Positions 1 through 7,721 of a stretch of 20,653 nucleotides of DNA are shown in pieces. The notes below the pieces were generated by a model. That model did not search any database and was not told the DNA's origin. It worked only from the letters and a program-made list of their open reading frames with translations. Source of the DNA: a virus. Every line of letters begins with the position of its first letter. Position 1 is the stretch's first letter. The position numbers and the translations under genes are program-made. The stretch covers positions 1-20,653 of the IMG/VR virus record IMGVR_UViG_3300036760_000240. One strand, given 5' to 3'.

Positions 1-52
1 CTTCCGTCTTCAAACCGCCGAAATTACCGAAGTCTTTGACATCGAAACTCAT
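1..52 (-). CDS. Start of an unidentified phage gene, cut by window edge
   Basis: An ATG at 50-52 on the minus strand opens a frame that runs off the left edge; the visible residues begin MSFDVKDFGNFGG. A purine-rich GGGGAAGG lies about 7 bases upstream and can serve as ribosome binding site. The gene follows the portal and an HNH gene in the leftward structural unit, where a scaffold, capsid or other head gene is usual, but 17 residues are too few to identify it. Confidence 0.6.
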   Translation of the reverse strand, partial: MSFDVKDFGNFGGLKTE

Positions 53-161
53 AGTGCAACCTTCCCCAGTGGGGTTGAGCCGAGCAATTCACTCGGTGAT
101 TCGTCGTATGTAGATGGTGTGAATGCACCAGTAGTCTGGACTCCCGTGAATACGGGTTGGT
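53..161 (-). other. Short spacer with several small hairpins
   Basis: No gene is supported here. Read leftward, the spacer holds small inverted repeats: CCCGT-ATTC-ACGGG, CCGAG-TGAATTG-CTCGG and CCCC-ACT-GGGG. None is followed by a T-run, so they are not convincing intrinsic terminators. The last lies close to the ribosome binding site of the next gene and could affect its translation. This is the longest spacer in the leftward unit. Confidence 0.3.
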
Positions 162-608
162 CTAACTAACAAGCCCCTCGATATAACGAGCGGCCTTGAG
201 AAGAACGAGAGTGTTGTCTCTGAACTTACCCAATCCCATATTGCAATCTCCACAAAGAAGCCCTCTGACTTCTCCAGTTGAGTGGTTATGGTCAATGGCA
301 AGAAACTTCACTTTTCCATTACGTGTTGCAGTTTCAGGTTTTCCGCAGAGTTTGCAGAGATGCTGCTGCACCTGAAGCATGTCATTGTATTGAACTGTCG
401 TCAGTCCAAATCTTTTACAACCTGCTCGATGGTCCTTTGCTTTGGCCTTCTCAGGATTATCTGCATGCCATTTCTTATTGCGGAGTTTTACACACTCCTT
501 ACAATAACTGTAGATATCCCCGGTTTTCCATTTTCCGGGTTTGTCAAGTTTTCTTACGTAGAAACTTGACAGAGGCTTACTGAGGTTACACCGGGGGCAC
601 ATTTTCAT
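162..608 (-). CDS. HNH endonuclease, endonuclease VII-like (copy 1)
   Basis: A 148-residue protein of the recombination endonuclease VII fold. An N-terminal zinc knuckle (C4-x2-C7 and C36-x2-C39) precedes the nuclease core: zinc cysteines C85, C88, C119 and C122, with D106-H107 and N123 matching the D40/H41/N62 catalytic set and four-cysteine site of T4 endonuclease VII. The start is the ATG of MKMCPRCN; the open frame extends 34 residues further, but those lie inside the portal gene. It overlaps the portal 3' end by 23 bases, so translation may be coupled. It is A+T-richer than the portal. Four near-identical architectures in this window point to free-standing homing endonucleases rather than a dedicated Holliday-junction resolvase, although resolvase activity is possible. 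Confidence 0.85.
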   Translation of the reverse strand: MKMCPRCNLSKPLSSFYVRKLDKPGKWKTGDIYSYCKECVKLRNKKWHADNPEKAKAKDHRAGCKRFGLTTVQYNDMLQVQQHLCKLCGKPETATRNGKVKFLAIDHNHSTGEVRGLLCGDCNMGLGKFRDNTLVLLKAARYIEGLVS

Positions 609-2745
609 TTGGCTGAACCTGCGAAGGAGCCGACTGCTGTGGAGGGGCTGGAGGCCCCATGAGCATTGGAAGAAGTTCAGGAAGTCCAAGTTCCAGTGCC
701 GTATTGACACTCTGTTGGGGCGAAATGTACTTCATGTGAAGAATCGCGTGAGCGTACATCTCGCGTTTACGGTTGTCGTCCCACGTGTCGAAATCTGCGC
801 CCTTCATCTGCGAGCAGTGGGACTCGTAGTGGATGAAGTGGTTGTCAAACGGTAGTGGAGGAAGAACCATGACCGCGTTGGAGAGATTGATGTTCTCCAG
901 TCGCGCCTTGTCTTCGTCCTCGCGGCTCTGTGCTTGGAACTCACCGATACCCTGAGCATCCAGCATCGAGAGCGCCTTGCGCTGAGACTCGGCCAGATTG
1001 TTCGGGTCCTGAATGATGCCAGCCGTCCACAGTTCGATAACCTGCTGTGTGCGGATGGCCGGAGAGTTGCTCAGTGCCGTGCCTGAGTAGACGATGATTT
1101 CTGCGTTCTCGTCGATATTGCTCTTCGAGAACTCGACTTCATCGGGAATGTGCGACTTGCCGCTGATGTTGACCAAGCGCGGGACCGTGTAGCCCTGCGC
1201 CATGATTTTCCGCGTCTTGTAGAACAGTTCCTCGAAGGAGCGTTCGTGGTTGCGGATGTCAGGAGCATGCACCGAGTCTACAACTTCCTGCTGGACGTTG
1301 AACTGGAAGCCCGATTGCGGGCCAGCACCAGTGCCAGTGGGAGCAACGGAAGGGAGGTTTGCTACCACATCCGCCTCCATGCGCAGGAGGTCAATAGCAC
1401 GCCAGAGGTCGCCCGAAATCTGCGGAGGGGTGATGACCTTGGGCTCCATCACACCCGGAGGTGTGAGGACTTCGATGACTTCGCCAGCCTCATCTTTCCA
1501 TGCACCGGCAGGCCACTTCGAGTAGGCCGAGACGATGATTTTCGGATGGATGCTCTTGGCGAGGTGGTTCTTCAGCTTGCGTCGGTAGTCGTTGTATTCG
1601 GTCTGGATGCCTGCCAACTGAGCCACCGTGCAGGTGGGCCAGAACTGACCGGCGAGTTCGATGTCGGTGAACTCCACGACCGGATACGGGTTGTTGAGTG
1701 TCTCGAATCCGTAGGGCAGCATGTCCTGATACTTCAGGAGCATGTTACCAGCGACCACAGCGTAAGCACCTTTGGGGTACTTGCCACACGGTCGAGCGAA
1801 CCATTCCTTCACGATGACCATGTTGAGGTCACGGTCGGACTTGTCCTGCTGGCCAGAAATCGCACCATTGGCCGCTCGTGCAGACAAGGTAGCAATCTGC
1901 TTCTGGTACTGGAACATGTCAGTGCCAGTGGCATCGCCCTTGAGGTCCTGAATGCCGGGCACTTTGCCGTAGCGCAACTTCAGGGCTTCCAGTGGACGCG
2001 CACGTACGCGCATGATTTCTTCCTGCTGGCCGATACTCTTCACGGCGAGGTCAGGGACGAGCACTTCAAACGGCGAACCAACATCGTAGAACACGTCTCC
2101 GATGGGGGCCGTCAAAACGCCGTTCTTCAGTTCCGGAGGAAGTTGCTGACCGGACATCTGCAACTGCTGCATCACTTCAGGCGGGATGGGGACATTGCCG
2201 AGAGCAGAGTCATCCCAGTAAATCCAAATAAAGCCCTTGCCGGTCGTGAGTGCCCAGTCGAGCGTATCGACGTAGACCTTTTCGAGTTCTCGCTTCCGTG
2301 CGATGTACTCTAGCGCGAGCTTGGTGGCCCGAGCATTGAGCACGTCTTCCTTATCGTTGGTCGCCGGGACCACGAGCGGAATCGTGCGGTTCTTGAGAAA
2401 CTTGGCCTTGCGCTGGCGAGTCTTCGGCAGCACGAGGTTGATGGACGGGACCGTCTTGTAGGTTGGAATCCGCTCCATCTCCAGTGTAGCGAGGGAGTCA
2501 TTCCACCGGACGTTCTGCAAACCACGCAGCCGGGCTGCGTTGAGGAACCACTCGGCTTCCATCGGGCGCTTGAGACCGCGCCAGTTCTGGAACTTCTGGT
2601 TCACGTCCGAGATGATTTGCGCCGCGTTCGGCTGTGTGCTTCCGTCCGTGACCAAGGGCTTCGACGGTGTGGGCTTGGCCATGTTGGCCCCAGTCGCTTC
2701 CGGCGTCGGAGCATTCTCTGAGCGCGATTCGGGGACAAGAGACAT
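586..2745 (-). CDS. Portal protein, P22-like
   Basis: A 719-residue protein whose length, position after the large terminase, and sequence fit the long P22-type portals of podoviruses. Portal subunits form the dodecameric ring at one capsid vertex through which DNA is packaged and ejected and to which the tail attaches. The N-terminal 50 residues are a Pro/Ala/Thr-rich tail; the body has the mixed alpha/beta look of the stem-wing region (for example GKGFIWIYWDDSA near residue 170); the C-terminus is Pro/Gln-rich and probably disordered. The start is the ATG at 2745, with AGGA 5 bases upstream, 7 bases after the preceding stop. Its 3' end overlaps HNH copy 1. The long plus-strand frame across the same DNA is a shadow. 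Confidence 0.85.
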   Translation of the reverse strand: MSLVPESRSENAPTPEATGANMAKPTPSKPLVTDGSTQPNAAQIISDVNQKFQNWRGLKRPMEAEWFLNAARLRGLQNVRWNDSLATLEMERIPTYKTVPSINLVLPKTRQRKAKFLKNRTIPLVVPATNDKEDVLNARATKLALEYIARKRELEKVYVDTLDWALTTGKGFIWIYWDDSALGNVPIPPEVMQQLQMSGQQLPPELKNGVLTAPIGDVFYDVGSPFEVLVPDLAVKSIGQQEEIMRVRARPLEALKLRYGKVPGIQDLKGDATGTDMFQYQKQIATLSARAANGAISGQQDKSDRDLNMVIVKEWFARPCGKYPKGAYAVVAGNMLLKYQDMLPYGFETLNNPYPVVEFTDIELAGQFWPTCTVAQLAGIQTEYNDYRRKLKNHLAKSIHPKIIVSAYSKWPAGAWKDEAGEVIEVLTPPGVMEPKVITPPQISGDLWRAIDLLRMEADVVANLPSVAPTGTGAGPQSGFQFNVQQEVVDSVHAPDIRNHERSFEELFYKTRKIMAQGYTVPRLVNISGKSHIPDEVEFSKSNIDENAEIIVYSGTALSNSPAIRTQQVIELWTAGIIQDPNNLAESQRKALSMLDAQGIGEFQAQSREDEDKARLENINLSNAVMVLPPLPFDNHFIHYESHCSQMKGADFDTWDDNRKREMYAHAILHMKYISPQQSVNTALELGLPELLPMLMGPPAPPQQSAPSQVQPNENVPPV

Positions 2746-2752
2746 CTAGGTC

Positions 2753-3055
2753 CTACTTCCGGTCATCCAACAGGCTGGCCATGTTGGGAAACAACTTGTG
2801 GGGGTCAACGCGCTCCCAGTTCTCCAGTCGCTCCGTGCGTTCCCGCTTCTCTTCCTCGGCGTACTCATCGGAGTCGCGCACCGTGGTGGTAGCGGGTAGA
2901 GTTGTGGAGCGAAATCCAGCTAACCAATCTTTAAGTAGATTGGATTGACTTTCAACAGCTTGGAGAAGCACAGTAAATGGTTTATTTGTAACTTCGGCTT
3001 TGATTTCTGCCATTCGCTCACGATGAGCAAAGTAGGCGGCAATGGGATTATACAT
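2753..3055 (-). CDS. Small hypothetical protein between terminase and portal
   Basis: A 100-residue, charged, mostly helical-looking protein starting MYNPIAAYFAHRERMAEIKA, with an Arg/Glu-rich segment near residues 65-80. No family recognised. Its ATG overlaps the 3' end of HNH copy 2 by 8 bases, and the GGAG that would serve as its ribosome binding site lies inside that HNH gene. Position in the packaging cluster suggests a head or packaging accessory role, but nothing in the sequence proves it. Confidence 0.7.
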   Translation of the reverse strand: MYNPIAAYFAHRERMAEIKAEVTNKPFTVLLQAVESQSNLLKDWLAGFRSTTLPATTTVRDSDEYAEEEKRERTERLENWERVDPHKLFPNMASLLDDRK

Positions 3056-3497
3056 CCTGATGCTCCATCAAATACTGGGCTGCTGTGACTAGAATAACTG
3101 GATTATCCTTAGCATAACCAAGGACAAGATTACAGGAATGACAAAGAAGTTTACGAATCTTCTTAGTCCGATGGCAGTGGTCTATCGCAAGTAACTTTGT
3201 AACTTGGCCTGTAGAACTTTTCCAAGTCTCGGGCTGTTTGCAGATAGCACAAACTCCACATTGAAGACTTAACATTTTCACGTAAGCTTCAGGACTGAGC
3301 CCAAATCGCTTGAGGTTGGCTTTCCGGTTGTACTGTTGTTTGGTTTCTATGCTTAACTTTTGTCTGTACTGCTTTGACCTAATATTAGCACAATTAGTGC
3401 AGTATGCAGCAGGTTTTAACTTTCCATTACGAATGCGGGTACCAAACTTTTCAAGCAGTTTTGTTTTCCTGCAAATTGGACAAGTCTTATCACCCAC
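3048..3497 (-). CDS. HNH endonuclease, endonuclease VII-like (copy 2)
   Basis: A 149-residue endonuclease VII-like protein. The chosen start is GTG at 3497, which overlaps the stop of the zinc-ribbon gene (GTGGGTGA) and has GGAG 8 bases upstream. An ATG at 3551 in the same frame would lie deep in that gene. Cysteine pairs C6/C9 and C33/C36 form the N-terminal knuckle; C83/C86 and C119/C122 the core zinc site; D106-H107 and N123 the catalytic residues. The invariant residues fall at almost the same positions as in copy 1. The gene is much A+T-richer than the GC-rich genes around it, suggesting recent arrival. Probably a free-standing homing endonuclease set exactly between two structural genes. 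Confidence 0.85.
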   Translation of the reverse strand: MGDKTCPICRKTKLLEKFGTRIRNGKLKPAAYCTNCANIRSKQYRQKLSIETKQQYNRKANLKRFGLSPEAYVKMLSLQCGVCAICKQPETWKSSTGQVTKLLAIDHCHRTKKIRKLLCHSCNLVLGYAKDNPVILVTAAQYLMEHQDV

Positions 3498-3684
3498 GAG
3501 TAGGGCTCCGATATTCGGTGGCGTGAAAGCCTCTGCCCTTGAAGTGGGCACGGCCGGGGTTGGAAATCAGTTTGACCATCGGCACTTTGCAGACTTCGCA
3601 TTCGGGTGCGGGCGTCTGAAACGATGTGACGATGGCTTCTTTCTGACCTTCACACTGGGGACACTCGTATTCATACAGAGGCAT
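3490..3684 (-). CDS. FmdB-like zinc-ribbon protein
   Basis: A 64-residue protein starting MPLYEYECPQC with a second CEVC at residues 29-32: the FmdB-type zinc ribbon (C8-x2-C11, C29-x2-C32). Family members are small zinc-binding proteins of unknown function; in phages they often sit among packaging genes. The start ATG at 3684 immediately follows the terminase stop (TAAATG), with GGAGAG upstream, so translation is probably coupled to the terminase. The C-terminus GRAHFKGRGFHATEYR is basic and typical of the family. The function in this phage is unknown. Confidence 0.8.
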   Translation of the reverse strand: MPLYEYECPQCEGQKEAIVTSFQTPAPECEVCKVPMVKLISNPGRAHFKGRGFHATEYRSPTRG

Positions 3685-5334
3685 TTACCACTCTCCATCC
3701 TGTGCATGTCCACGACGAATCGTGCTCATGCAGCGGTCGAAATCCGAAGGTTCCTTCTGAGCTTCCACCTGCAAGATGACTGAGTGCATCCAGATGGCTT
3801 TGAACGATGCGAGTGCTACCACGGTGGCCATGTCGTCATGCTTGCCCTGTGGAGCGGAAATCTGAATCCCGCCGCCCGGCATGTTACGCCGTTCCAGTTG
3901 GATGAGTTCGTTCGCCGTCGATTTGGCTTCGGGCGTTTTGTCCGGGTCCAGTAGCACCAGTTTTTGCTGATTCACCAGTGCCAGAAGGTTACCGTAAATC
4001 TTCGCCTTCGAGCGGGCCGTGAAATCGACAGGTTCGACGTTCATTCCGAGGTCCAGCATCAAGTGCTGAATGGACTCCAACTGGTACTGGTCGGAATACA
4101 GCGTCAGGATGCCGTAGGTGCGGCAGATGCCTGCGATTTCCGACAGAATCAGTGTGGGATTCAACTTCTGGCCCTTGATGGGCGTCCAACGCTTGAGCAA
4201 GTCGATGACGATGTTGTTGTCGGTGTCTTTGTGCGCAACGGCAAACGCAAACGAGTCGCGTCTGAACGCCGGGTCCATTGCGGCGACATAACTGGGGCGA
4301 ATCGGACCCTTCAGGATGGGGTCTCGTCGTCCCACGCCTGCACCCTTAGCCAGTGCCATATCAAGTAGAGCACGGTTGAAGAAGCCACTGACAGAATCAG
4401 GAAAAACGCACAGACTTTCGCGGCTAAACGCATCAGGGTCTTTTTCTTTCTCGTCCTGAAGTGTTTCACGGGCCAAATCCTTGCCAAGGAGCTTGTCCAG
4501 TGAGCCGAAGCTCGCCGTGGTGCCAAACGCGACCATCGTGAGTCGAAACGGGCGGCGATTTTCCGGCTTGAGTCGCTTACCCTGTGTGCCTGCGCGATGA
4601 TTCTTGTAGAGCAATCCTTCTTTGGACCACGGTGACGAAATCCCGATGAGTTTCCGGTTGGGAAACTGCATCTGTGAGTACGTTACGGCGCGGACAATTT
4701 CATAATCCGGATTGGCAGCTTCGGGGTCGCTATAAAAAAAAGCAACCTCATCAATAGATACAACGGGGACGGCAATACCGCGCTGAGCTTTCAGATTTGG
4801 AGGACTTGGGAGAATGGTGATACCATTCTTCAACTCAATGCCTCCCGTTGCCGTGTCGTTCTTGATTTCATTCGCAAGGAGTGGTGACGAGTTGATAATC
4901 TCGCGCACAAACGGCATATTCTTCTGTGCCAACCCAAGTGAGTGGGCAATCAGATAGATAATGCAGGTTTGATTAGGTTTGATGTAATTCTCGTGTCCTC
5001 CAAGGAGTGCCTCATAGACAATCGAAAAACACATCACGTGTGAGGTCTTACCTGCGCGGCGTCCAATACATCCCCAAAACTCTCGGTACTCCATTGGGGT
5101 ATAAGGAATCGGTGTGACCTCAGTCACATATCCAAGTTCATCCCACGTACAAGATTCTTGGAGGATGGCCCATCCATCGAGTTCCGAAAAGCCAGTAAGT
5201 GGATTTTTCTTAGAAGAAAGTGGCAGTCCATAGAATACTTTGAGGCAAACCTGCTGGAGTTGTGTCAATCCCTTCCAAGCAGTCCCCAGTAACTGTTCGT
5301 CACCGATGGCTTCACCAAATGGTACTCGTTCCAT
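3685..5334 (-). CDS. Large terminase subunit (TerL)
   Basis: A 549-residue DNA-packaging motor: the N-terminal ATPase pumps DNA through the portal and the C-terminal RNase H-like nuclease cuts the concatemer. Visible motifs are Walker A GRRAGKTS (about 91-98), Walker B VVSIDE (191-196), coupling motif GISSPW (231-236), and nuclease acidic residues D354 (AAMDPAF), D415 (SDQYQ) and D500/D501 (GKHDDM). The start is the ATG of MERVPFGEAI at 5334, with GGAGAG upstream; the longer frame to 5433 lies inside HNH copy 3, which the terminase overlaps by 23 bases. Base composition changes along the gene: lines sampled around 4860-5220 are about 45% G+C, those around 3900-4140 about 52-60%. Confidence 0.93.
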   Translation of the reverse strand: MERVPFGEAIGDEQLLGTAWKGLTQLQQVCLKVFYGLPLSSKKNPLTGFSELDGWAILQESCTWDELGYVTEVTPIPYTPMEYREFWGCIGRRAGKTSHVMCFSIVYEALLGGHENYIKPNQTCIIYLIAHSLGLAQKNMPFVREIINSSPLLANEIKNDTATGGIELKNGITILPSPPNLKAQRGIAVPVVSIDEVAFFYSDPEAANPDYEIVRAVTYSQMQFPNRKLIGISSPWSKEGLLYKNHRAGTQGKRLKPENRRPFRLTMVAFGTTASFGSLDKLLGKDLARETLQDEKEKDPDAFSRESLCVFPDSVSGFFNRALLDMALAKGAGVGRRDPILKGPIRPSYVAAMDPAFRRDSFAFAVAHKDTDNNIVIDLLKRWTPIKGQKLNPTLILSEIAGICRTYGILTLYSDQYQLESIQHLMLDLGMNVEPVDFTARSKAKIYGNLLALVNQQKLVLLDPDKTPEAKSTANELIQLERRNMPGGGIQISAPQGKHDDMATVVALASFKAIWMHSVILQVEAQKEPSDFDRCMSTIRRGHAQDGEW

Positions 5335-5770
5335 GTTTGTGTCTCTCCAAGTACCAAGCCGCTGCTGTGAGTAGTGAAGGGTTTTCTTTGAACAGCCCGA
5401 GTCCGCGATTGCAATTACCACACAACAGGTCACGAACCTGCAACGTTTGATGATTGTGGTCTACATGGAGGGCTCCGACCTGTCCAGATTGAACATTGAG
5501 CGAAGTTTCGGGTTTTCCGCAGATAGCACAGAGTCCATTTTGTCTCTGTTCCATCTCATCTCGTATTTCTGGAGTGAGTCCGAACCGTTTAAGGTCAGCT
5601 TTGCGAGTTTTGGTGATAAACTTTTCTGGATTTGCTGCGTATTCAGTCTTGCGTTTGGCTTTTTCGCAGCTTTTGCAGTAGGGCTGATGTCCATCAGGCC
5701 GCTGGAGCGACTTACAAGTGTAGAAATCCTTATAAGATTTGGCTTCTTTACAGCAGCTACAAGTTTTCAT
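5312..5770 (-). CDS. HNH endonuclease, endonuclease VII-like (copy 3)
   Basis: A 152-residue endonuclease VII-like protein. N-terminal knuckle C4/C7 and C32/C35; core zinc cysteines C81/C84 and C117/C120; catalytic D104-H105 and N121, all intact. The start ATG at 5770 has a strong AGAGGAG about 6 bases upstream. It lies directly before the large terminase and overlaps its start by 23 bases, so terminase translation may depend on ribosomes finishing this gene. A+T-rich relative to the unit as a whole. Likely a homing endonuclease; use in DNA debranching before packaging is an alternative because of the family's known resolvase activity. Confidence 0.85.
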   Translation of the reverse strand: MKTCSCCKEAKSYKDFYTCKSLQRPDGHQPYCKSCEKAKRKTEYAANPEKFITKTRKADLKRFGLTPEIRDEMEQRQNGLCAICGKPETSLNVQSGQVGALHVDHNHQTLQVRDLLCGNCNRGLGLFKENPSLLTAAAWYLERHKHGTSTIW

Positions 5771-5781
5771 CCAGAACTCCT

Positions 5782-6033
5782 CTAAACCATTCTCTGGTCA
5801 ACTTTGTTGAAGTCGCCGGAACGCAACTTGGTCATGATGACCTGTTTCACGGCGAACAGTGCGTTCGATTCCGTTGTCCCAGTGGCCGAGAGAGCCGCTT
5901 CCTGCCCACGTACGTGGGCTTTGAAACTGCCGTCAGCTTGCTTCTTCACTTCGATGGGCATCGCCATGTTGCCAAGCGTGTCCCGTCCGTGCGAGATGCG
6001 CCGCGTTGAAAGAACTTTGATGTCATCTGACAT
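5782..6033 (-). CDS. Small hypothetical protein
   Basis: An 83-residue protein from the ATG of MSDDIKVLSTRRISHG, one base after the preceding stop. The larger open frame upstream of this ATG is a shadow of the neighbouring gene. No family recognised; the centre (MPIEVKKQADGSFKAHVRG) looks like a small beta-rich domain and the rest helical. It sits between the 81-residue gene and HNH copy 3 in the leftward unit. Confidence 0.65.
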   Translation of the reverse strand: MSDDIKVLSTRRISHGRDTLGNMAMPIEVKKQADGSFKAHVRGQEAALSATGTTESNALFAVKQVIMTKLRSGDFNKVDQRMV

Positions 6034-6034
6034 G

Positions 6035-6280
6035 TTACAGCCCACTTCCTTCGGTTTCCTGTACGATGCCTGCATCTGCCAGTGCAGCGGCGGCATCTGC
6101 GGTGGCTCGGGCCGAAATGCCCTTGAGGATTTCGCTGACCTGAGCATCATCCACAGGCCCATGTGCGAGGTGGAGAATCTGTACGAGTTTCTTCCCGGCA
6201 TCCACGCCCGTCTTCACGAGCGCCGTGCCGAGGTTGACCCATGCGAGAATCTGTTCCGGTGAGAGATTCGTAGCAGCCAT
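6035..6280 (-). CDS. Small Ala-rich hypothetical protein
   Basis: An 81-residue, mostly helical, alanine-rich protein starting MAATNLSPEQILAW. The start overlaps the stop of the lipoprotein gene (TAATG), a usual sign of coupled translation. There is no clear membrane segment, although residues 15-40 are moderately hydrophobic. Function unknown. Confidence 0.65.
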   Translation of the reverse strand: MAATNLSPEQILAWVNLGTALVKTGVDAGKKLVQILHLAHGPVDDAQVSEILKGISARATADAAAALADAGIVQETEGSGL

Positions 6281-6735
6281 TACTTGAGTCCCTGCACCTT
6301 CTGAACAAGCACGAGCGACTGGTCGAGTGCCGCAATGACCGCTGCGATTTTCTTGTTGCCTGCAAGCGGGGCGAGTTCGACTTTGATGAGATGTACCGTA
6401 GAGACCAACTGGTCCAGTGTGGGCCGGGCTTCAATGGGCGTCCACTGTGTGAACGCATCCGATGATGCAGCGACCTGTTTGAAGTACGCGGCGAACAGTC
6501 GAGCCAGCGCCTGATGTTTCTCGTCAGAAAGGCCGAGTTGGTGGGCTTCCAGCGTGCAGTTCGTCAGAACTGCCGAGTTGGCCACAGTGGAATCGCACAC
6601 GTTCCGTTCGAGAAAGCGTGCCGTCTCAACAGAGAACAACGCGGTGTCGAGCGTCACAGCAGCCTGCTGCCGAATCGACATCGAAGCACAGCCGAGCGTG
6701 AGGACAAGTGCAACGAGAGCAAAGAGCTTTTTCAT
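6280..6735 (-). CDS. Putative phage lipoprotein
   Basis: A 151-residue protein with a bacterial lipoprotein-type signal: MKK, a hydrophobic stretch, then LTLGCASM with the likely lipidated cysteine at residue 16. The chosen ATG at 6735 puts the basic residues directly at the N-terminus and has AAAGG 8 bases upstream; an in-frame ATG nine codons earlier is less likely. The mature part is helical with no recognised domain. Phage lipoproteins of this size can act as outer spanins in lysis or in superinfection exclusion, but its place in the packaging cluster and the missing partner make either role a guess. The lipobox is not perfect (T-L-G-C). Confidence 0.65.
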   Translation of the reverse strand: MKKLFALVALVLTLGCASMSIRQQAAVTLDTALFSVETARFLERNVCDSTVANSAVLTNCTLEAHQLGLSDEKHQALARLFAAYFKQVAASSDAFTQWTPIEARPTLDQLVSTVHLIKVELAPLAGNKKIAAVIAALDQSLVLVQKVQGLK

Positions 6736-6807
6736 GTTAGATGCCTTTGTGCAAGTTTTCATATACCAAGCTGAGGCTGCTGCCTCATCATGTTTGAAAC
6801 GAGCGCC

Positions 6808-7563
6808 TTAGTTCTCGCGTTCACCGTCTCCGTCAGGGTCAGGTAGGTCTTGACCTGATGCCGGAGGGGCGTCAAGTTCTTCGAGGCTCTCCACTGCCAC
6901 TGAGTTGAGGTCTTCGACAACTGGCGTTTCTCCCGGCGCGTCATGAGGTGGGAGTAGTTTTGGTTCAGTGCTTGGAACGTCTTCGACCTTAACGCCGCCC
7001 TTGTCGTCGTCCTTGTTTCGTTGGCCATTGTCCCTCTTGGAATCGATATAGGCGCGCAGGCCCAAGTTCTGTTCGTGGGCCTTCTGCGACTGAAACCTGT
7101 CACCGAGCTTGACTACGATGTCGAGAACGTGCTTGGCAACATACTCGCTGCCGTCGTTGAGCTTGTCACGGTAGACCTTGAGGGCCTTCTGCGCGAGTTC
7201 GGTGATGATGTCGTTTTCGACATTGGCCATGAAGCCGTTCCGAATCGCCCATGTGACATCGCGGTCAACGGTGTCCTTCGAGACATTGAACTTTGCGGCA
7301 ATTTCCTTGATAGCCACTCCGGAGACCCGGAGGGCGACAAACTGCATAGCCCTGATTTTTCGTAGCTCCGGGTCCCTCAGTCGGTGGTCTTCAGCCAAGT
7401 GAACCTCGGGCAGGAGTCCATTGGACTCGGGAAGGTGGGGAACGAGAGTCCAGTGGGCACCGGACACAGAGGACGTTGGGTATGCCTCGTGGAGCAGGTC
7501 GCTCTCGTTCGTGTGTTGTACAAAAGGGTAAGGGTCACCGGCTGCTGTCGTGTTGTACAACAA
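6808..7563 (-). CDS. Helix-turn-helix protein, possible small terminase subunit
   Basis: A protein of up to 251 residues. Residues about 68-110 (ELRKIRAMQFVALRVSG, IAAKFNVSKDTVDRDV) form a clear helix-turn-helix, followed by a helical region and an acidic, Pro-rich C-terminal tail from about residue 175. A DNA-binding N-terminus, helical centre and first place in the packaging unit are typical of small terminases (TerS), which recognise the packaging site. The weak point is that four genes separate it from TerL, so a transcription regulator is the alternative. The start is unclear: the first standard codon is TTG at 7563 without a good ribosome binding site, and a GTG lies 32 codons in. Its promoter is at 7614-7641. 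Confidence 0.6.
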   Translation of the reverse strand: MLYNTTAAGDPYPFVQHTNESDLLHEAYPTSSVSGAHWTLVPHLPESNGLLPEVHLAEDHRLRDPELRKIRAMQFVALRVSGVAIKEIAAKFNVSKDTVDRDVTWAIRNGFMANVENDIITELAQKALKVYRDKLNDGSEYVAKHVLDIVVKLGDRFQSQKAHEQNLGLRAYIDSKRDNGQRNKDDDKGGVKVEDVPSTEPKLLPPHDAPGETPVVEDLNSVAVESLEELDAPPASGQDLPDPDGDGEREN

Positions 7564-7613
7564 CTCAACCGAGGCGGAATTGGTGGTAGGTACGTGTTTG
7601 AGCCCTTTGATGA

Positions 7614-7641
7614 TTAGACGTAGCTGCGGAGGAAAAGTTCC
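7614..7641 (-). promoter_or_regulatory. ECF-type promoter for the leftward structural unit
   Basis: On the minus strand GGAACTTTT is followed, 16 bases after GGAAC, by CGTCTAA. It points at the packaging and head genes. The inferred transcription start is near 7607, about 45 bases before the first standard start codon of the helix-turn-helix gene. It is the only copy of the element found reading into this unit. Confidence 0.75.
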
Positions 7642-7686
7642 AATAAGGATTTATTTATTTTCGGTTAGGGCTCACCTCAATCTATG

Positions 7687-7715
7687 GGAACTTTTTAGCC
7701 GCTGGACTCGTCTAA
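7687..7715 (+). promoter_or_regulatory. ECF-type promoter, rightward, for a short transcript
   Basis: GGAACTTTTT and CGTCTAA with 17 bases between GGAAC and CGTCTAA. It is divergent from the structural-unit promoter, with 45 bases between the two -35 elements. No recognisable gene follows; transcription would meet the terminator at 7896-7919 after roughly 200 bases. Confidence 0.7.
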
Positions 7716-7721
7716 ACGGGA

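Noticed and set aside
1150-2313. 387-residue plus-strand open frame across the portal gene
   Set aside because: It is the antisense shadow of the portal. The composition is His/Arg/Val-rich without motifs, there is no ribosome binding site or promoter, and the portal on the other strand is well supported.
6759-7028. Minus-strand frame overlapping the helix-turn-helix gene
   Set aside because: It lies almost wholly in another frame of a well-supported gene and has no recognisable motif.
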